From positions 1 through 64,000 of the forward strand of contig JAIXTP010000037.1 of NCBI GenBank assembly GCA_027483895.1: 64,000 nt of DNA, given 5' to 3'. Below the pieces are notes generated by a model. It was not told where the DNA came from, searched no databases, and saw only the letters and a list, made by a program, of their open reading frames with translations. This stretch comes from Hyphomicrobiales bacterium. GTDB lineage: Bacteria; Pseudomonadota; Alphaproteobacteria; Rhizobiales; Beijerinckiaceae. This document shows, one piece after another, positions 36,546-48,258 of this stretch; positions within the stretch are counted from its first letter, which is position 1; each line of letters starts with the position of its first letter. A program made the translations under genes and the position numbers.

Positions 36546-36619
36546 GCCGTTTCCCGGACGATTCGCTGACGCGCTCTAAGAGACACGCCGTGTCCGAGGC
36601 GGCAAGTCGGCCGGCCCGT

Positions 36620-39181
36620 TCAACGGCGCGGATCGATCAGGCGCTGCAGATAATCCAACTCGCCCTGCGGCCTCTCCGTTTCGCCCAGACGACGGCGGAG
36701 TTCTTCGAGGACCTCGCGGGCCCGGAGTTCGAGCGTGCCCTTCTTGCCGCCTTCCTGGAGCCGTGCGCGGTCTCCCGCCTCGCGGCTGGGGACTTCGCGG
36801 CCGAGCGGATCGCGATCGGGGCTGCCGTTGTCGGCTCGGCCCTGCGCTTCGCCGTTCGGCTCGCCGCCGGGCTCCCCCTCGCCGAACTGGTTGCCGCGTT
36901 CCTGCATGCGGCGCGCCATCTCGCGCGCTCCGCGACGGAGATTGTCCAGCGCGCGGCCCTGCGCGTCGACCGCCTCGCCTTCCGCGTTGCGGCCGATCGC
37001 GCCCTCGGCGCGGCCCATCTCGCCTTCGGCCTCGCCGAGCCCTTCCGGCTCGCCGCCCATGCCCTGCATGCGGCGGCGCATCTCTTCGAGACGGCGGCGG
37101 AGGTCCTGCTGGCGCTCCGCGAGGCCGCCGCCCTGACCGTCCTGCGCCTGCCGGTCGCCGTTCTCGCCCTGCCGGCCTTGTTCGCCCTGTCGGCCTTGCT
37201 GACCCTGTTGGCGATTGCGGCGCTGTTCCTCGCGGCGGCGCTGGCCTTCGCGGAAGGTCTCGTCCCGCAAGGCCTGCTGGTCGCGCGTCATCTCGTCGAG
37301 CTCGTCGAGCGCCTGCTGCATCTCGCGGCCCATGGGATCGCGCATCGGCCGGGCGTTCTTGAGGTCGCGCATGAGATTGCGCAGCTGATCCAGCATCTGC
37401 TGGGCCTCGGCCATGCGTCCGTCGCGCATCATGCGTTCGAGCCGGTTCATCATGGCGTCGAGGTCGCGCTGCGTGAGCATCCGCTCGCCGCTGCGGTCGC
37501 GGTCCTGCTCGGCTTCCTGCCGGTTCGGATCCCGCATCATCTTCTCGGCGAGTTCGCGCATGTAGCGGTCCATCGCGTCGCGAAGCTCGTCCATGAGGCG
37601 CTTGAGCTCCTCGGGGGTCGCGCCGCGGTCCATGGCTTCGCGCAGCGCGCGCTCGGCCGCCTGCAGCGCCTTTTCCGCGTCCGTCGTGGAACCCTGTTCG
37701 ATCGCGAGCGCCATCGCATGCAGCCAGTCGGCGACCTCCAGCAGCGCGGGATCGTCCTTGGCGCGGCGCAGGTCGCGGGAGGCCTTGCGCAGACCCAGAT
37801 ACACGGTCGGATCCGGGGTGAAGCGCGCGGGCTCGATCATCAGCGCGTGCAGCGCTTCGAGCACCTTTCCGCGACGGCCGGGATCCATCACGAGATCCCG
37901 GCGCTGTTCGATCAGCGCGCGGGCGAGCGGCTCGGTGAAGGGGCGGCCGGGCAGGGTCATCCGGAACACGGCGCTTCGGCCTTCCTGACCGGCGTCGTCG
38001 CGCACGAGGAGCTGCGCCTCCACTTCGGCCCCGCCCCATGCATGGTCCTTGAGGTCGAAGACGGAGCGGACCTCGCCGGCCCGGGCGTCGGCCCCGAGCG
38101 AAAGGGCGAGCGTCGGCGCGGGAACGAGGGGCGCCTTGGCCCCGCCCGCCGCATCGTCGCGGACCGGGCCGAGAATGGCGACTTCGCCGGTCGCGACGCC
38201 GTAATCGTCCTCGAAACCGGCGACGACTTCGAGCATGCCCTTGGCATCCACGGAGGGCGGCTGCGCAAGACGGACGGAGGGCGGCAGATCCGGTATGGCG
38301 GCGAGCGTGATCGTCCTGTTCCGTCTGCGGATCTGCAGGCCGAGCGTCGCATCGCCCGTCAGCGTGAAACGGTGTTCCGCCGCCGCGGAGGGCGTCGGTC
38401 CGACGTTCTTCTCGAGCCCGCCCGTCACGCGCGTCTCGATGGTGTCGCCGCCGGTGGTGCGCACCACGATCTCCGAACGCACGGGAACGCGCAGCGCGCG
38501 GTCCGGCGCGCCCGTCTGCAGGTCGAGGATGATCGGCGGCACGCGGGTGTAGAGCGGCGGATTGATCCAGCCGTCGAGGCGCGGCGGTGCGGCCGAGTCC
38601 GCGCGGCCGTCCCATTCGAAGGCCGCGAAAAGCCGCGCCTCGCGTTCCGGCCCGGCCGCGACGGCGGCGACGGCCAGCGCGAGAACCGCGCCGAACCTCA
38701 GCGCATAGCCGTCCTTCGCGTCGAGACGCGGGGAGGGCGGGGAGACGCGCAGGCGCGAGGCCAGCGCTTCGAGACGGCGGCGATGCGCGGCCCAGAGCTT
38801 CCGGGTTACGGGATCGGCGTCCGGGGAGGCGAGACCGTCCGAAAGATCGGTCGCGATGCGATGGGGCAGGCCTGCGTCTTCATCGAGCCGGGCCAGCGCG
38901 TCGCGATCCGGAACGCGGGCGGCACGGACGGCGAGCGCGAGGCAGCCCAGCGTCGCCGCCGCGAAGAGGATGACCCCCGCCGCACGGGCCCAGCCGGGCA
39001 GAGCGAGCCACAAACCGGCCCAAGAGGCGGTGAGGAAAACGGCGAGAACGACCAGTGCGCCGACGAAGGGCGGCCATGCGCGCTCGAAGGCGAGGGTGAG
39101 GCGCGCGCGACGCAGCAGGCGCGCGGGAACGCCCGCGGACTGCGGGCCTCCTTCGGAGACAGGATCGGATCCGTACGCCAT
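36620..39181 (-). CDS. TIGR02302/DUF4175 family membrane protein
   Basis: An 853-aa protein. Two membrane helices near the N-terminus (about 37-80) and one near 155-175, then a beta-rich periplasmic region (about 200-430). From about residue 480 a long charged, Gln/Arg/Glu/Met-rich coiled coil follows (EELKRLMDELRDAMDRYMREL, then NRQQGQQGRQGEQGRQGENG) and continues almost to the C-terminus. The family is confined to alphaproteobacteria and uncharacterised. It lies downstream of lysA, as in relatives. Confidence 0.93.
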   Translation of the reverse strand: MAYGSDPVSEGGPQSAGVPARLLRRARLTLAFERAWPPFVGALVVLAVFLTASWAGLWLALPGWARAAGVILFAAATLGCLALAVRAARVPDRDALARLDEDAGLPHRIATDLSDGLASPDADPVTRKLWAAHRRRLEALASRLRVSPPSPRLDAKDGYALRFGAVLALAVAAVAAGPEREARLFAAFEWDGRADSAAPPRLDGWINPPLYTRVPPIILDLQTGAPDRALRVPVRSEIVVRTTGGDTIETRVTGGLEKNVGPTPSAAAEHRFTLTGDATLGLQIRRRNRTITLAAIPDLPPSVRLAQPPSVDAKGMLEVVAGFEDDYGVATGEVAILGPVRDDAAGGAKAPLVPAPTLALSLGADARAGEVRSVFDLKDHAWGGAEVEAQLLVRDDAGQEGRSAVFRMTLPGRPFTEPLARALIEQRRDLVMDPGRRGKVLEALHALMIEPARFTPDPTVYLGLRKASRDLRRAKDDPALLEVADWLHAMALAIEQGSTTDAEKALQAAERALREAMDRGATPEELKRLMDELRDAMDRYMRELAEKMMRDPNRQEAEQDRDRSGERMLTQRDLDAMMNRLERMMRDGRMAEAQQMLDQLRNLMRDLKNARPMRDPMGREMQQALDELDEMTRDQQALRDETFREGQRRREEQRRNRQQGQQGRQGEQGRQGENGDRQAQDGQGGGLAERQQDLRRRLEEMRRRMQGMGGEPEGLGEAEGEMGRAEGAIGRNAEGEAVDAQGRALDNLRRGAREMARRMQERGNQFGEGEPGGEPNGEAQGRADNGSPDRDPLGREVPSREAGDRARLQEGGKKGTLELRAREVLEELRRRLGETERPQGELDYLQRLIDPRR

Positions 39182-39269
39182 CCGCTCGTCCTTGCCGATC
39201 GAGGGAGAAGACTATCACGCCGGCGGTCGCCGCGCCGGCCTGCCGCTGCGGCCGGATGACGCTGACGCG

Positions 39270-40541
39270 TCAGCCCTCGATCCAGTCCGGAACGCGGTCG
39301 AGCGCGATCAGTTCGTCGACGGTCGGCCGCGGCCGGATGACGGCATAGCGATCGCCCTTCACGAGCACTTCGGGGACCAGCGGACGCGTGTTGTAGGTGC
39401 CGGCCTGCACGGCCCCGTAGGCGCCTGCGGTCATGATCGCGAGAAGCTCGCCGGACTCCGGCCGCTTCATCGCGCGGCCGAGGCCGAGATAATCTCCCGT
39501 TTCGCAGACCGGGCCGACGATGTCGGCCGTCATGGCGGGGCGGTCGGACGGTGGCAGGACCACCGGCTTGATGTCGTGATGCGCTTCGTAGAGCGTCGGG
39601 CGGATCAGGTCGTTCATCGCCGCGTCGACGATGACGAAGTCCTTGCCCTCGCCTTCCTTCACATAGACGACCGACGTCACGAGGATGCCGGCATTGGCCA
39701 CGATCAGCCGGCCGGGCTCGAGAACGATTCGGCAGCCGAGATCGGCGGTGTGCTTGCGCACGATCCGCGCATAGAGCTCAGGACGCGGTGGCGGCTCCTC
39801 CGCCTCGCGATAGGGCACGCCGAGCCCGCCGCCGACATCGACATGGTCGATCGGATGACCGTCCGCGCGCAGTTCGTGCACGAAGTCGCGGAGCAGGGCG
39901 AAGGCGTCGTCGAAGGGCTGCAGATCGGTGATCTGGCTGCCGATATGCATGTCGACGCCGGTGACGCGGATGCCGGGGAGAGTGCCCGCCTCGGCATAGA
40001 CGGCGCGCGCCTTGGAGATCGGGATGCCGAACTTGTTCTCGGACTTGCCGGTCGAGATTTTGGCATGCGTCTTCGCATCGACGTCCGGATTGACGCGGAT
40101 CGCGATCTCCGCCGTGCGGCCGCTCGCCGAAGCGAGCGCGGAAATGCGCAGGAGTTCGGCCTCGGACTCCACGTTGAAGCAGAGGATCTCAGCATCGAGC
40201 GCGGCGCGGATCTCGGCGTCGGTCTTGCCGACGCCCGAAAAGGTGATGCGCGAGCCCGGCACGCCCGCGGCCAGCGCGCGCCGAAGTTCGCCGCCCGACA
40301 CCACGTCCATGCCCGCGCCCAGACGCGCGAGCGTCTTCAGCACGGCCTGGTTCGAATTCGCCTTCATGGCGTAGCAGACGAGGGCGTCCTGCCCGGCGAA
40401 GGCTTCAGAGAAGACGCGGAAATGGCGTTCGAGCGTCGCGGTCGAATAGCAGTAGAACGGCGTGCCGACCTCCGCCGCGATGCGGCGCAGATCGACGTCC
40501 TCGGCGTGCATCACGCCGTCGCGATGATCGAAATGGTGCAT
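39270..40541 (-). CDS. lysA: Diaminopimelate decarboxylase
   Basis: A 423-aa PLP enzyme catalysing the last step of lysine synthesis. The PLP lysine lies in CYAMKANSNQAVLK (around residue 59); HIGSQITD, VGGGLGVPY and EPGRLIVANAG bind the cofactor phosphate; CETGDYLG carries the active-site cysteine. The TIM-barrel and beta-domain are complete. It is co-transcribed with the upstream lipoprotein gene (10 bp) and argH. Confidence 0.98.
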   Translation of the reverse strand: MHHFDHRDGVMHAEDVDLRRIAAEVGTPFYCYSTATLERHFRVFSEAFAGQDALVCYAMKANSNQAVLKTLARLGAGMDVVSGGELRRALAAGVPGSRITFSGVGKTDAEIRAALDAEILCFNVESEAELLRISALASASGRTAEIAIRVNPDVDAKTHAKISTGKSENKFGIPISKARAVYAEAGTLPGIRVTGVDMHIGSQITDLQPFDDAFALLRDFVHELRADGHPIDHVDVGGGLGVPYREAEEPPPRPELYARIVRKHTADLGCRIVLEPGRLIVANAGILVTSVVYVKEGEGKDFVIVDAAMNDLIRPTLYEAHHDIKPVVLPPSDRPAMTADIVGPVCETGDYLGLGRAMKRPESGELLAIMTAGAYGAVQAGTYNTRPLVPEVLVKGDRYAVIRPRPTVDELIALDRVPDWIEG

Positions 40542-40551
40542 GGCGAAAGGC

Positions 40552-40827
40552 TCAGAGGATCGGGTCGAGGACGAAGGGGCGCTTCGGCGTGATGAAACCG
40601 CGACGCGGGGATTTGTCCTGCCCGATCGGCGGGGTGATCGCAGTGGACGCCGCGGCTTCCGCCTCTTCGATCGGGTTCCCGGCCTCGTCGGTCTCGGGAA
40701 GCGTGGTCGGGACGGGATTGGCCGACCGGGGCGGCGGCTCGAGCGGGCCGCGACGCCCGCAGGCGGAAAGGCCCGTCGCCGTGACGACCAGCGCGATCAC
40801 CAGAAGAGGACGAAGAGAAAACGGCAC
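40552..40827 (-). CDS. lptM: Small lipoprotein, LptM-like
   Basis: A 91-aa lipoprotein. Signal peptide with lipobox VTATGLSACG (lipidated Cys near residue 23), then GRRGPLEPP, the conserved LptM motif. LptM assists LptD/LptE assembly in enterobacteria; the alphaproteobacterial members between argH and lysA share the GRRGPL segment. The rest is Pro/Ala/Glu-rich and unstructured. Confidence 0.88.
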   Translation of the reverse strand: MPFSLRPLLVIALVVTATGLSACGRRGPLEPPPRSANPVPTTLPETDEAGNPIEEAEAAASTAITPPIGQDKSPRRGFITPKRPFVLDPIL

Positions 40828-40895
40828 GGCTCGAGCTCCGAAGGGTCGGGCGGATCATAACCGCTCGCGCGACGGGCGCGAGCGGAAATGCGGGA

Positions 40896-42302
<1,407 letters not shown>

Positions 42303-42330
42303 GCCCACGCCCTCAATGACCGGAGATCCG

Positions 42331-42957
42331 ATGTCCCGCAGCCGAATTGTCCTGATCGCGGCTCTCGTCCTCGCGGGCGCGGGCCTCGTCGCGGGGGTGC
42401 TATACGGGACGAAACGCCCCGCCGGCAATGCGGCGGCGGCCTGCGCCTCTTCCGCGGCGGTCGCCGCACGTGCCGCACCCTTCGCCAAGGGCGACGTGGC
42501 GGCGATGAAGATGACGAAGGCGCCCGAGCCTCTCGTCGACTTCGCTTTCGGAACGCCCGGCGGGCAGGGGCGCCTTTCCGACCTGCGGGGCAAGGTCGTC
42601 CTGTTCAATCTCTGGGCGACATGGTGCGTGCCCTGTCGGGAGGAGATGCCCGATCTCGACGCGCTTCAGAAGACGCTCGGCGGGTCGGATTTCGAGGTAC
42701 TCGCGCTGAACATGGACACGCGCAATCTCGACCGTGTTCCGCGTTGGCTGGAGGAGACGGGCATCACGGCGCTGGCGCTGCGCACCGATGCGGAAGGCAA
42801 GGTGTTCCAGCAGCTGCGCGGTGCCGGCAAGGTGACCGGCCTGCCCACGACGATCCTCATCGACCGCGACGGCTGCGTGCTCGGCGAAATGGCCGGCCCG
42901 GCGAAGTGGAGTTCGGAGGACGCGAAGGCGATGATCCGGGCGGCCGTCGGCGGCTAG
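42331..42957 (+). CDS. tlpA: TlpA family thiol:disulfide oxidoreductase
   Basis: A 208-aa membrane-anchored periplasmic reductase. One N-terminal helix (residues 5-25) anchors a thioredoxin domain with the redox motif WCVPC (Cys99, Cys102) and the cis-Pro in [10 protein letters not shown]. TlpA keeps copper-chaperone and cytochrome oxidase thiols reduced. GGAG precedes the ATG at 42331. The divergent argH/tlpA arrangement is common in Hyphomicrobiales. Confidence 0.94.
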   Translation: MSRSRIVLIAALVLAGAGLVAGVLYGTKRPAGNAAAACASSAAVAARAAPFAKGDVAAMKMTKAPEPLVDFAFGTPGGQGRLSDLRGKVVLFNLWATWCVPCREEMPDLDALQKTLGGSDFEVLALNMDTRNLDRVPRWLEETGITALALRTDAEGKVFQQLRGAGKVTGLPTTILIDRDGCVLGEMAGPAKWSSEDAKAMIRAAVGG

Positions 42958-42977
42958 GCGTGTCCGTTCTGCCGCGT

Positions 42978-43784
42978 TCACCCCTGTGCGACGACCGGAT
43001 GCTCGGCGCTCCGGTCGACGGGCATGAGGCCTTTCGGGACCGAGGGGTTCTCGGCGGGAACCCCGAGCATGTTCACGGATCCCTTGCCCGGAAAAATGTC
43101 GATCGTCGTGCCGCCGGGATTGTCCCGCCGGAAGGCGGGCGCGCTGTGCCAATAGAGACGGTAGCCGGCCTCCTCGGCTGCCGCGATCACGTCGCGCCAG
43201 CGGGGGGAGGGCTCGTTCTCGACATAAAGGAAGGGTCGGCCGCGTCGCAGGATCTCGGACGCGCCCGCAAGCACCTCGCATTCGTGTCCCTCGACGTCGA
43301 TCTTCAGGATCCTCACTTCGCCCGGATCGTCCACGAGGTCGTCCAGGCGCAGGACCCGGACGGCCGCTCCCGATCCGCTCGCTATCGAATCGAGACTGAC
43401 CGCGCCGAAATTCGTCGGCCGATTCAGCGGCAGTGGGGCGATGCGGATCGTGCTTTCCTCGGCACCCGCGGCTGCATGGACGGGCAGCGCGTTGGTGATC
43501 CCGTTCGCCACCAGATTCGCGCAGAGCAGCTTGAAGTATTCGATGTTCGCCTCGACGGCGAGGATCCGATGCTCGGGAAGGCCCTTCGCCAGCGGCACCG
43601 TATGCGAGCCGATATTGGACCCGGCTTCGACGACCAGTCCGGGGCGGGTTCGAAGTCCCGTCAGCAGCAGGACCTCGTCATGGGTCCATTCACCGTAGAG
43701 CTGGAGGCATTTGCCGACCATCGTGTCATGGGTCAGCGTGAAATAGGACAGATCGCCCGCCCGGGTCAGCCGATAAACGCTCAT
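42978..43784 (-). CDS. FkbM family methyltransferase
   Basis: A 268-aa SAM-dependent methyltransferase. Motif I VVEAGSNIGSHTVPLAKGLPEH around residues 50-70, then ILAVEANIEYFKLLCANL (acidic loop) and VRILKIDVEGHECEVLAGA, diagnostic for the FkbM family. These O-methylate sugars or polyketides; the target here is unknown. The start at 43784 (MSVYRLTRAGD) is chosen because upstream in-frame sequence lacks structure. It is a single gene converging on tlpA. Confidence 0.9.
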   Translation of the reverse strand: MSVYRLTRAGDLSYFTLTHDTMVGKCLQLYGEWTHDEVLLLTGLRTRPGLVVEAGSNIGSHTVPLAKGLPEHRILAVEANIEYFKLLCANLVANGITNALPVHAAAGAEESTIRIAPLPLNRPTNFGAVSLDSIASGSGAAVRVLRLDDLVDDPGEVRILKIDVEGHECEVLAGASEILRRGRPFLYVENEPSPRWRDVIAAAEEAGYRLYWHSAPAFRRDNPGGTTIDIFPGKGSVNMLGVPAENPSVPKGLMPVDRSAEHPVVAQG

Positions 43785-43879
43785 TCGCAATAACCGATGA
43801 AAAGACCGCGCGGCGAAGATCGCGCGCGCGGTCGGTACGGAGCAACGCCGGCGCGGTTGCGTCGACGATGAATCGGCCG

Positions 43880-44218
<339 letters not shown>

Positions 44219-44266
44219 CGTTCCGTCCTTCACTCGTGCGCGGTCAAGGCGCGCCGTTGCGGTCCA

Positions 44267-44503
44267 TCAGTCTTGCGGCGCCGAGGTCGTCAGCGCAAGG
44301 GCATGCAGCACGCCGCCCATGTTTCCCTTGAGCGCGGCATAGACCATCTGGTGCTGCTGCACGCGCGTCCGGCCGCGGAAGGCCGAGGACACGACGGTCG
44401 CCGCATAATGATCGCCGTCGCCCGCGAGGTCGCGGATCTCGACGGTGGCATCCGGCAGGGCTTCCTTGATCAGCCGCTCGATATCGCGGGCGTCCATCGC
44501 CAT
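44267..44503 (-). CDS. bolA: BolA family protein
   Basis: A 78-aa class II KH-fold protein. The conserved histidine lies in TRVQQHQMVYAAL, followed by LKGNMGGVLHALALTT. It forms a cluster-bridged heterodimer with the adjacent CGFS glutaredoxin, acting in iron homeostasis. purL lies 14 bp upstream in the same operon. Confidence 0.96.
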   Translation of the reverse strand: MAMDARDIERLIKEALPDATVEIRDLAGDGDHYAATVVSSAFRGRTRVQQHQMVYAALKGNMGGVLHALALTTSAPQD

Positions 44504-44517
44504 GGTTCGAATTCTCC

Positions 44518-46743
44518 TCAGGCCGCCACGACGGCGTCGGGCCCGGCCATGTAGCCGGGCAACCAGTCCTCATGCGCACGGCGCAGCTTCTCGATGGATA
44601 TGGGCGCCTCGTCGCCGAGGGTCAACGCGTCGCCTCCGGTCGTGCCGATGACGACGGCGGGGACGCCCGCGGCCTTCGCCTCGGCCACGATCCGCTCCGC
44701 TTCCGCAGGCGCCGCGGCCAAAAGGTAGCGGGCCTGATCCTCGCCGAACCAGTAGCCGTGCGCCGCGGAAGCGCCCGCGGGCGCCGCGATCTTCGCGCCG
44801 ATGCGGCCCGCCATCGCCATCTCCGCGAGACCCACGGCGAGGCCGCCGTCCGAGAGGTCGTGCACGGTAGTGACGCGGCGCGCCTTGATGAGCGCACGGA
44901 CGAAATCGCCGTTGCGCTTCTCGACCGCGAGATCGACCGGCGGGGGGGCGCCTTCCTCGCGGCCGCAGACGTCGCGCAGCCAGACGGACTGGCCGATATG
45001 GCCCTTCGTCTCGCCGACGAGGATGACGGCTTCGCCCGCGGCCTTGAAGGCGAGGCTTGCATGCACCTTCACGTCGTCGAGGATGCCGACGCCGCCGATC
45101 GAGGGCGTCGGCAGGATGCCCACGCCGTTCGTCTCGTTGTAGAGCGAGACATTGCCCGACACGATCGGGAAATCGAGCGCGCGGCAGGCCTCGCCGATGC
45201 CGCGGATGCAGCCGACGAACTGGCCCATGACGTGCGGGCGCTCGGGATTGCCGAAATTCAGGTTGTCCGTGACCGCGAGCGGCAGGCCGCCGACGGCCGT
45301 GATGTTGCGCCACGCTTCGGCGACCGCCTGCTTGCCGCCTTCGACCGGATCCGCCTCGCAATAGCGCGGGGTGACGTCGCAGGTCATGGCGAGGCCCTTG
45401 GGGCCGTCGAGCACGCGCACGACGGCGGCATCGCCGCCGGGCTTCTGAACCGTATTGCCGAGGATCAGGTGGTCGTACTGCTCCCAGATCCAGCGCTTGG
45501 AGCAGAGATCGGGCGAGCCCACGAGTTTCACGAGCGCTTCCGCCGTCGACAGCGGAGCCTTCACGCTTTCGGCGGGGATCGCAGGCGGGAATTCGTTCTG
45601 AATGTGCGGCCGGTCGTAGATCGGAGCCTCGTCGCCCAGTTCCTTGATCGGCAGATCGGCCATGACCTCGCCGTGATGCTTCACGACGAAGCGCAGGGTG
45701 TCGGTGGTGTAGCCGATCACCGCGAAGTCGAGGCCCCATTTGCGGAAGATCGCCTCGGCCTGCTTCTCCTTGGCCGGGTCGAGCACCATGAGCATGCGCT
45801 CCTGGCTTTCCGACAGCATCATCTCGTAGGCGCTCATCCCTTCCTCGCGGCAGGGGACGTTTTCGAGATGAAGTTCGACGCCGAGATCGCCCTTCGCGCC
45901 CATCTCGACCGCCGAACAGGTGAGGCCCGCCGCGCCCATGTCCTGGATCGCGATGACCGAGCCGGTCTGCATCAGTTCGAGGCAGGCTTCGAGAAGGAGC
46001 TTTTCGGCGAAGGGATCGCCGACCTGCACGGTCGGACGCTTCTCTTCCGACTTGTCGTCGAAGGCCGCGGACGCCATCGAGGCGCCGTGAATGCCGTCGC
46101 GGCCGGTCTTCGAGCCGAGATAGACGATCGGATTTCCGACGCCGGTCGCCTTCGCGTAGAAGATCTCGTCCGCCTTGGCGATGCCGACCGCCATCGCGTT
46201 GACGAGGATGTTGCCGTCATAGCGCGTGTGGAAACCGGTCTGGCCGCCGACGGTCGGCACGCCGAAGGAATTGCCGTAACCGCCGATGCCCGCCACGACG
46301 CCCGCCACGAGATGGCGGGTCTTCGGATGGTCGGGCGAGCCGAAGCGCAGCGCGTTCAGCGCCGCGATGGGGCGCGCCCCCATGGTGAACACGTCGCGGA
46401 GAATGCCGCCCACACCCGTCGTCGCGCCCTGATAGGGCTCGATGTAGCTCGGGTGATTGTGGCTCTCCATCTTGAAGACGCAGGCCATGCCGTCGCCGAT
46501 GTCGATCACGCCCGCATTCTCGCCCGGGCCTTGGATGACCCAGGGCGCGGAGGTGGGCAGCGTCTTCAGATGAAGCCGGGACGACTTGTACGAGCAGTGC
46601 TCGTTCCACATCGCGGAAAAGATGCCGAGTTCCGTGAGCGTCGGCACGCGGCCGATCAGATCCAGGATCCGTTGATACTCGTCGGGCTTCAGCCCGTGCT
46701 CGGCGACGAGTTCGGGCGTGATGGCGACGGCGTTGGGAATCAT
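44518..46743 (-). CDS. purL: Phosphoribosylformylglycinamidine synthase subunit PurL
   Basis: A 741-aa catalytic subunit converting FGAR to FGAM in purine synthesis; it needs the PurS and PurQ subunits encoded nearby. [15 protein letters not shown] and [10 protein letters not shown] near the N-terminus, [16 protein letters not shown], and [15 protein letters not shown] are diagnostic of the small PurL type. I placed the start at 46743 ([17 protein letters not shown]). The purL-bolA-grxD operon order is conserved in alphaproteobacteria. Confidence 0.98.
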   Translation of the reverse strand: MIPNAVAITPELVAEHGLKPDEYQRILDLIGRVPTLTELGIFSAMWNEHCSYKSSRLHLKTLPTSAPWVIQGPGENAGVIDIGDGMACVFKMESHNHPSYIEPYQGATTGVGGILRDVFTMGARPIAALNALRFGSPDHPKTRHLVAGVVAGIGGYGNSFGVPTVGGQTGFHTRYDGNILVNAMAVGIAKADEIFYAKATGVGNPIVYLGSKTGRDGIHGASMASAAFDDKSEEKRPTVQVGDPFAEKLLLEACLELMQTGSVIAIQDMGAAGLTCSAVEMGAKGDLGVELHLENVPCREEGMSAYEMMLSESQERMLMVLDPAKEKQAEAIFRKWGLDFAVIGYTTDTLRFVVKHHGEVMADLPIKELGDEAPIYDRPHIQNEFPPAIPAESVKAPLSTAEALVKLVGSPDLCSKRWIWEQYDHLILGNTVQKPGGDAAVVRVLDGPKGLAMTCDVTPRYCEADPVEGGKQAVAEAWRNITAVGGLPLAVTDNLNFGNPERPHVMGQFVGCIRGIGEACRALDFPIVSGNVSLYNETNGVGILPTPSIGGVGILDDVKVHASLAFKAAGEAVILVGETKGHIGQSVWLRDVCGREEGAPPPVDLAVEKRNGDFVRALIKARRVTTVHDLSDGGLAVGLAEMAMAGRIGAKIAAPAGASAAHGYWFGEDQARYLLAAAPAEAERIVAEAKAAGVPAVVIGTTGGDALTLGDEAPISIEKLRRAHEDWLPGYMAGPDAVVAA

Positions 46744-46917
46744 GGACGGAAGCTCCCGGGCGGGCGAAGGAGGCGATGGGAGCCGGATATCGGTCCGCGC
46801 CCCGGAAATCAATCGTTCCGAGGGACCGTAGGGTCGCGTTAGGTACAACCTCCGATAGGCAGACGGGCTTTCGAAATCAGGTTAGTATCTACAAAACGTT
46901 GGTTCGGTCGTTCATAC

Positions 46918-48249
46918 ATGCGTCTTTTCAAGATTTCGCCACAGCGTTTGGCTGCCGACGAACGTGGTGCCGTAGCGGCGATGTTCGTGATCTTCGTCGC
47001 GTCCGGCTTCTTTTCCGTCGTCCTGATGCTCAATGCCCTCGCGGCCTACGTCATGACGGAGAAGGCGGCCGAGAACGCGGCTCGCGAAGTCGCATACCAG
47101 CTCGCGCAATCGAACATCTGGACCACCCAGCTCACCAAGTCCGAACTCGAGGCCGCGGTCCGCGAGACGGTTCTCGGCTCCTTCGCGGCTGCGAATCCGT
47201 CGAGCATCGGCAAGGTGGAGAGATACGACGTCGATCTCGACGGGCGGCGCGTGACGCTCACGATCAATGCCTCCGTTCCCCTGTGGGGCAGCGACGGATT
47301 CAGGCTCAGCATGCGTGCTTCCGCGCGGAGCCCGATCAGGACGATCGAGACCTCGATCGCCTTCTCCATCGCGGGCACCGGCGCCGCCCAGCAACCGCGG
47401 ACGATGACGCCGGGGGTCGCGCCCTTGGCGAGTCTGGTTTCGGAAGTCGTGCAGGAGCTTCAACTCCGAGAGACCCAGACCTTCAGCGCCTCGTTCGCCT
47501 ATGCGCTGATCGGGCGCGCCCATGCAAACCAGGTCGGCCCGAAATCGTCGCTGCGTTTGAGCGTGGTGCCCTTCAATCATCAGGTGGCCCACGCATCCGG
47601 ACAGACGACGTTTTGCGACGATGCGCGCGGCCGCCGTCTTCTGACGGACACGGACCGGCCTACGAAGTGGGTTCTCCGCAACTATGGCTGCGATCCGATG
47701 ACGCCGAGATCGCCCCTTCGCGTGCCTCGGCGTCTCGATTCCCGCGCCATCGAAGATGCGGCCGTGGCGAACTACGTCAAAAGCGATCTGGCCGGCTCGG
47801 GCACCGAGCTGGGATACGGCGGTTGTCGAGACCTCGCGTTCGGGCTTTCGCGGGCCTACCATCAGTTCGACTCGACCTGGTCATCCTCGGTCGAGCGTGT
47901 GATCGTCCTCATGGCGGACGGGCCAAGCACGCTGGGTCGCGCCCTGGGCTCGACGACCACTCCCGATCTTCTCGCGGTCCGGGATCAGGATTGCGATGCG
48001 CCGGCCATCAAGCTCAACCCGGGGCAGTTGAAGAACGAACTCGTCGATGCCTGTCGCGGGGCGAAGCGCCTCAAGCAGAACGGCATGCCTGACGTGCGGC
48101 TGATCTTCATCGATCTCGCCCCTGCCGGTGCAGCCCGGACGTTCCCGCAGGAATGCGAGGCGTTCGTTCTGAATCTGAACGGAACCGGCCGTCTGACCGA
48201 CAAGCAGAAGGCGACCCGGATCGTCGACGCGGTCCTCGGCTCGCAGTGA
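46918..48249 (+). CDS. TadG-like pilus-assembly/VWA protein with degenerate metal site
   Basis: A 443-aa protein with a TadE/TadG-type N-terminus: DERGAVAAMFVIFVASGFFSVVLM (residues 14-37) forms a single membrane helix, followed by a pseudopilin-like stalk. The C-terminal part resembles the VWA domain of TadG: LRLSVVPFNHQ (residues 212-222) and RVIVLMADGPST (327-338). However, the DxSxS metal motif expected near residue 150 reads SIAGT. It stands alone between purL and purQ, opposite in strand, with no other tad genes in view. No good ribosome binding site precedes the ATG. Confidence 0.75.
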   Translation: MRLFKISPQRLAADERGAVAAMFVIFVASGFFSVVLMLNALAAYVMTEKAAENAAREVAYQLAQSNIWTTQLTKSELEAAVRETVLGSFAAANPSSIGKVERYDVDLDGRRVTLTINASVPLWGSDGFRLSMRASARSPIRTIETSIAFSIAGTGAAQQPRTMTPGVAPLASLVSEVVQELQLRETQTFSASFAYALIGRAHANQVGPKSSLRLSVVPFNHQVAHASGQTTFCDDARGRRLLTDTDRPTKWVLRNYGCDPMTPRSPLRVPRRLDSRAIEDAAVANYVKSDLAGSGTELGYGGCRDLAFGLSRAYHQFDSTWSSSVERVIVLMADGPSTLGRALGSTTTPDLLAVRDQDCDAPAIKLNPGQLKNELVDACRGAKRLKQNGMPDVRLIFIDLAPAGAARTFPQECEAFVLNLNGTGRLTDKQKATRIVDAVLGSQ

Positions 48250-48258
48250 GCCGCCCGC

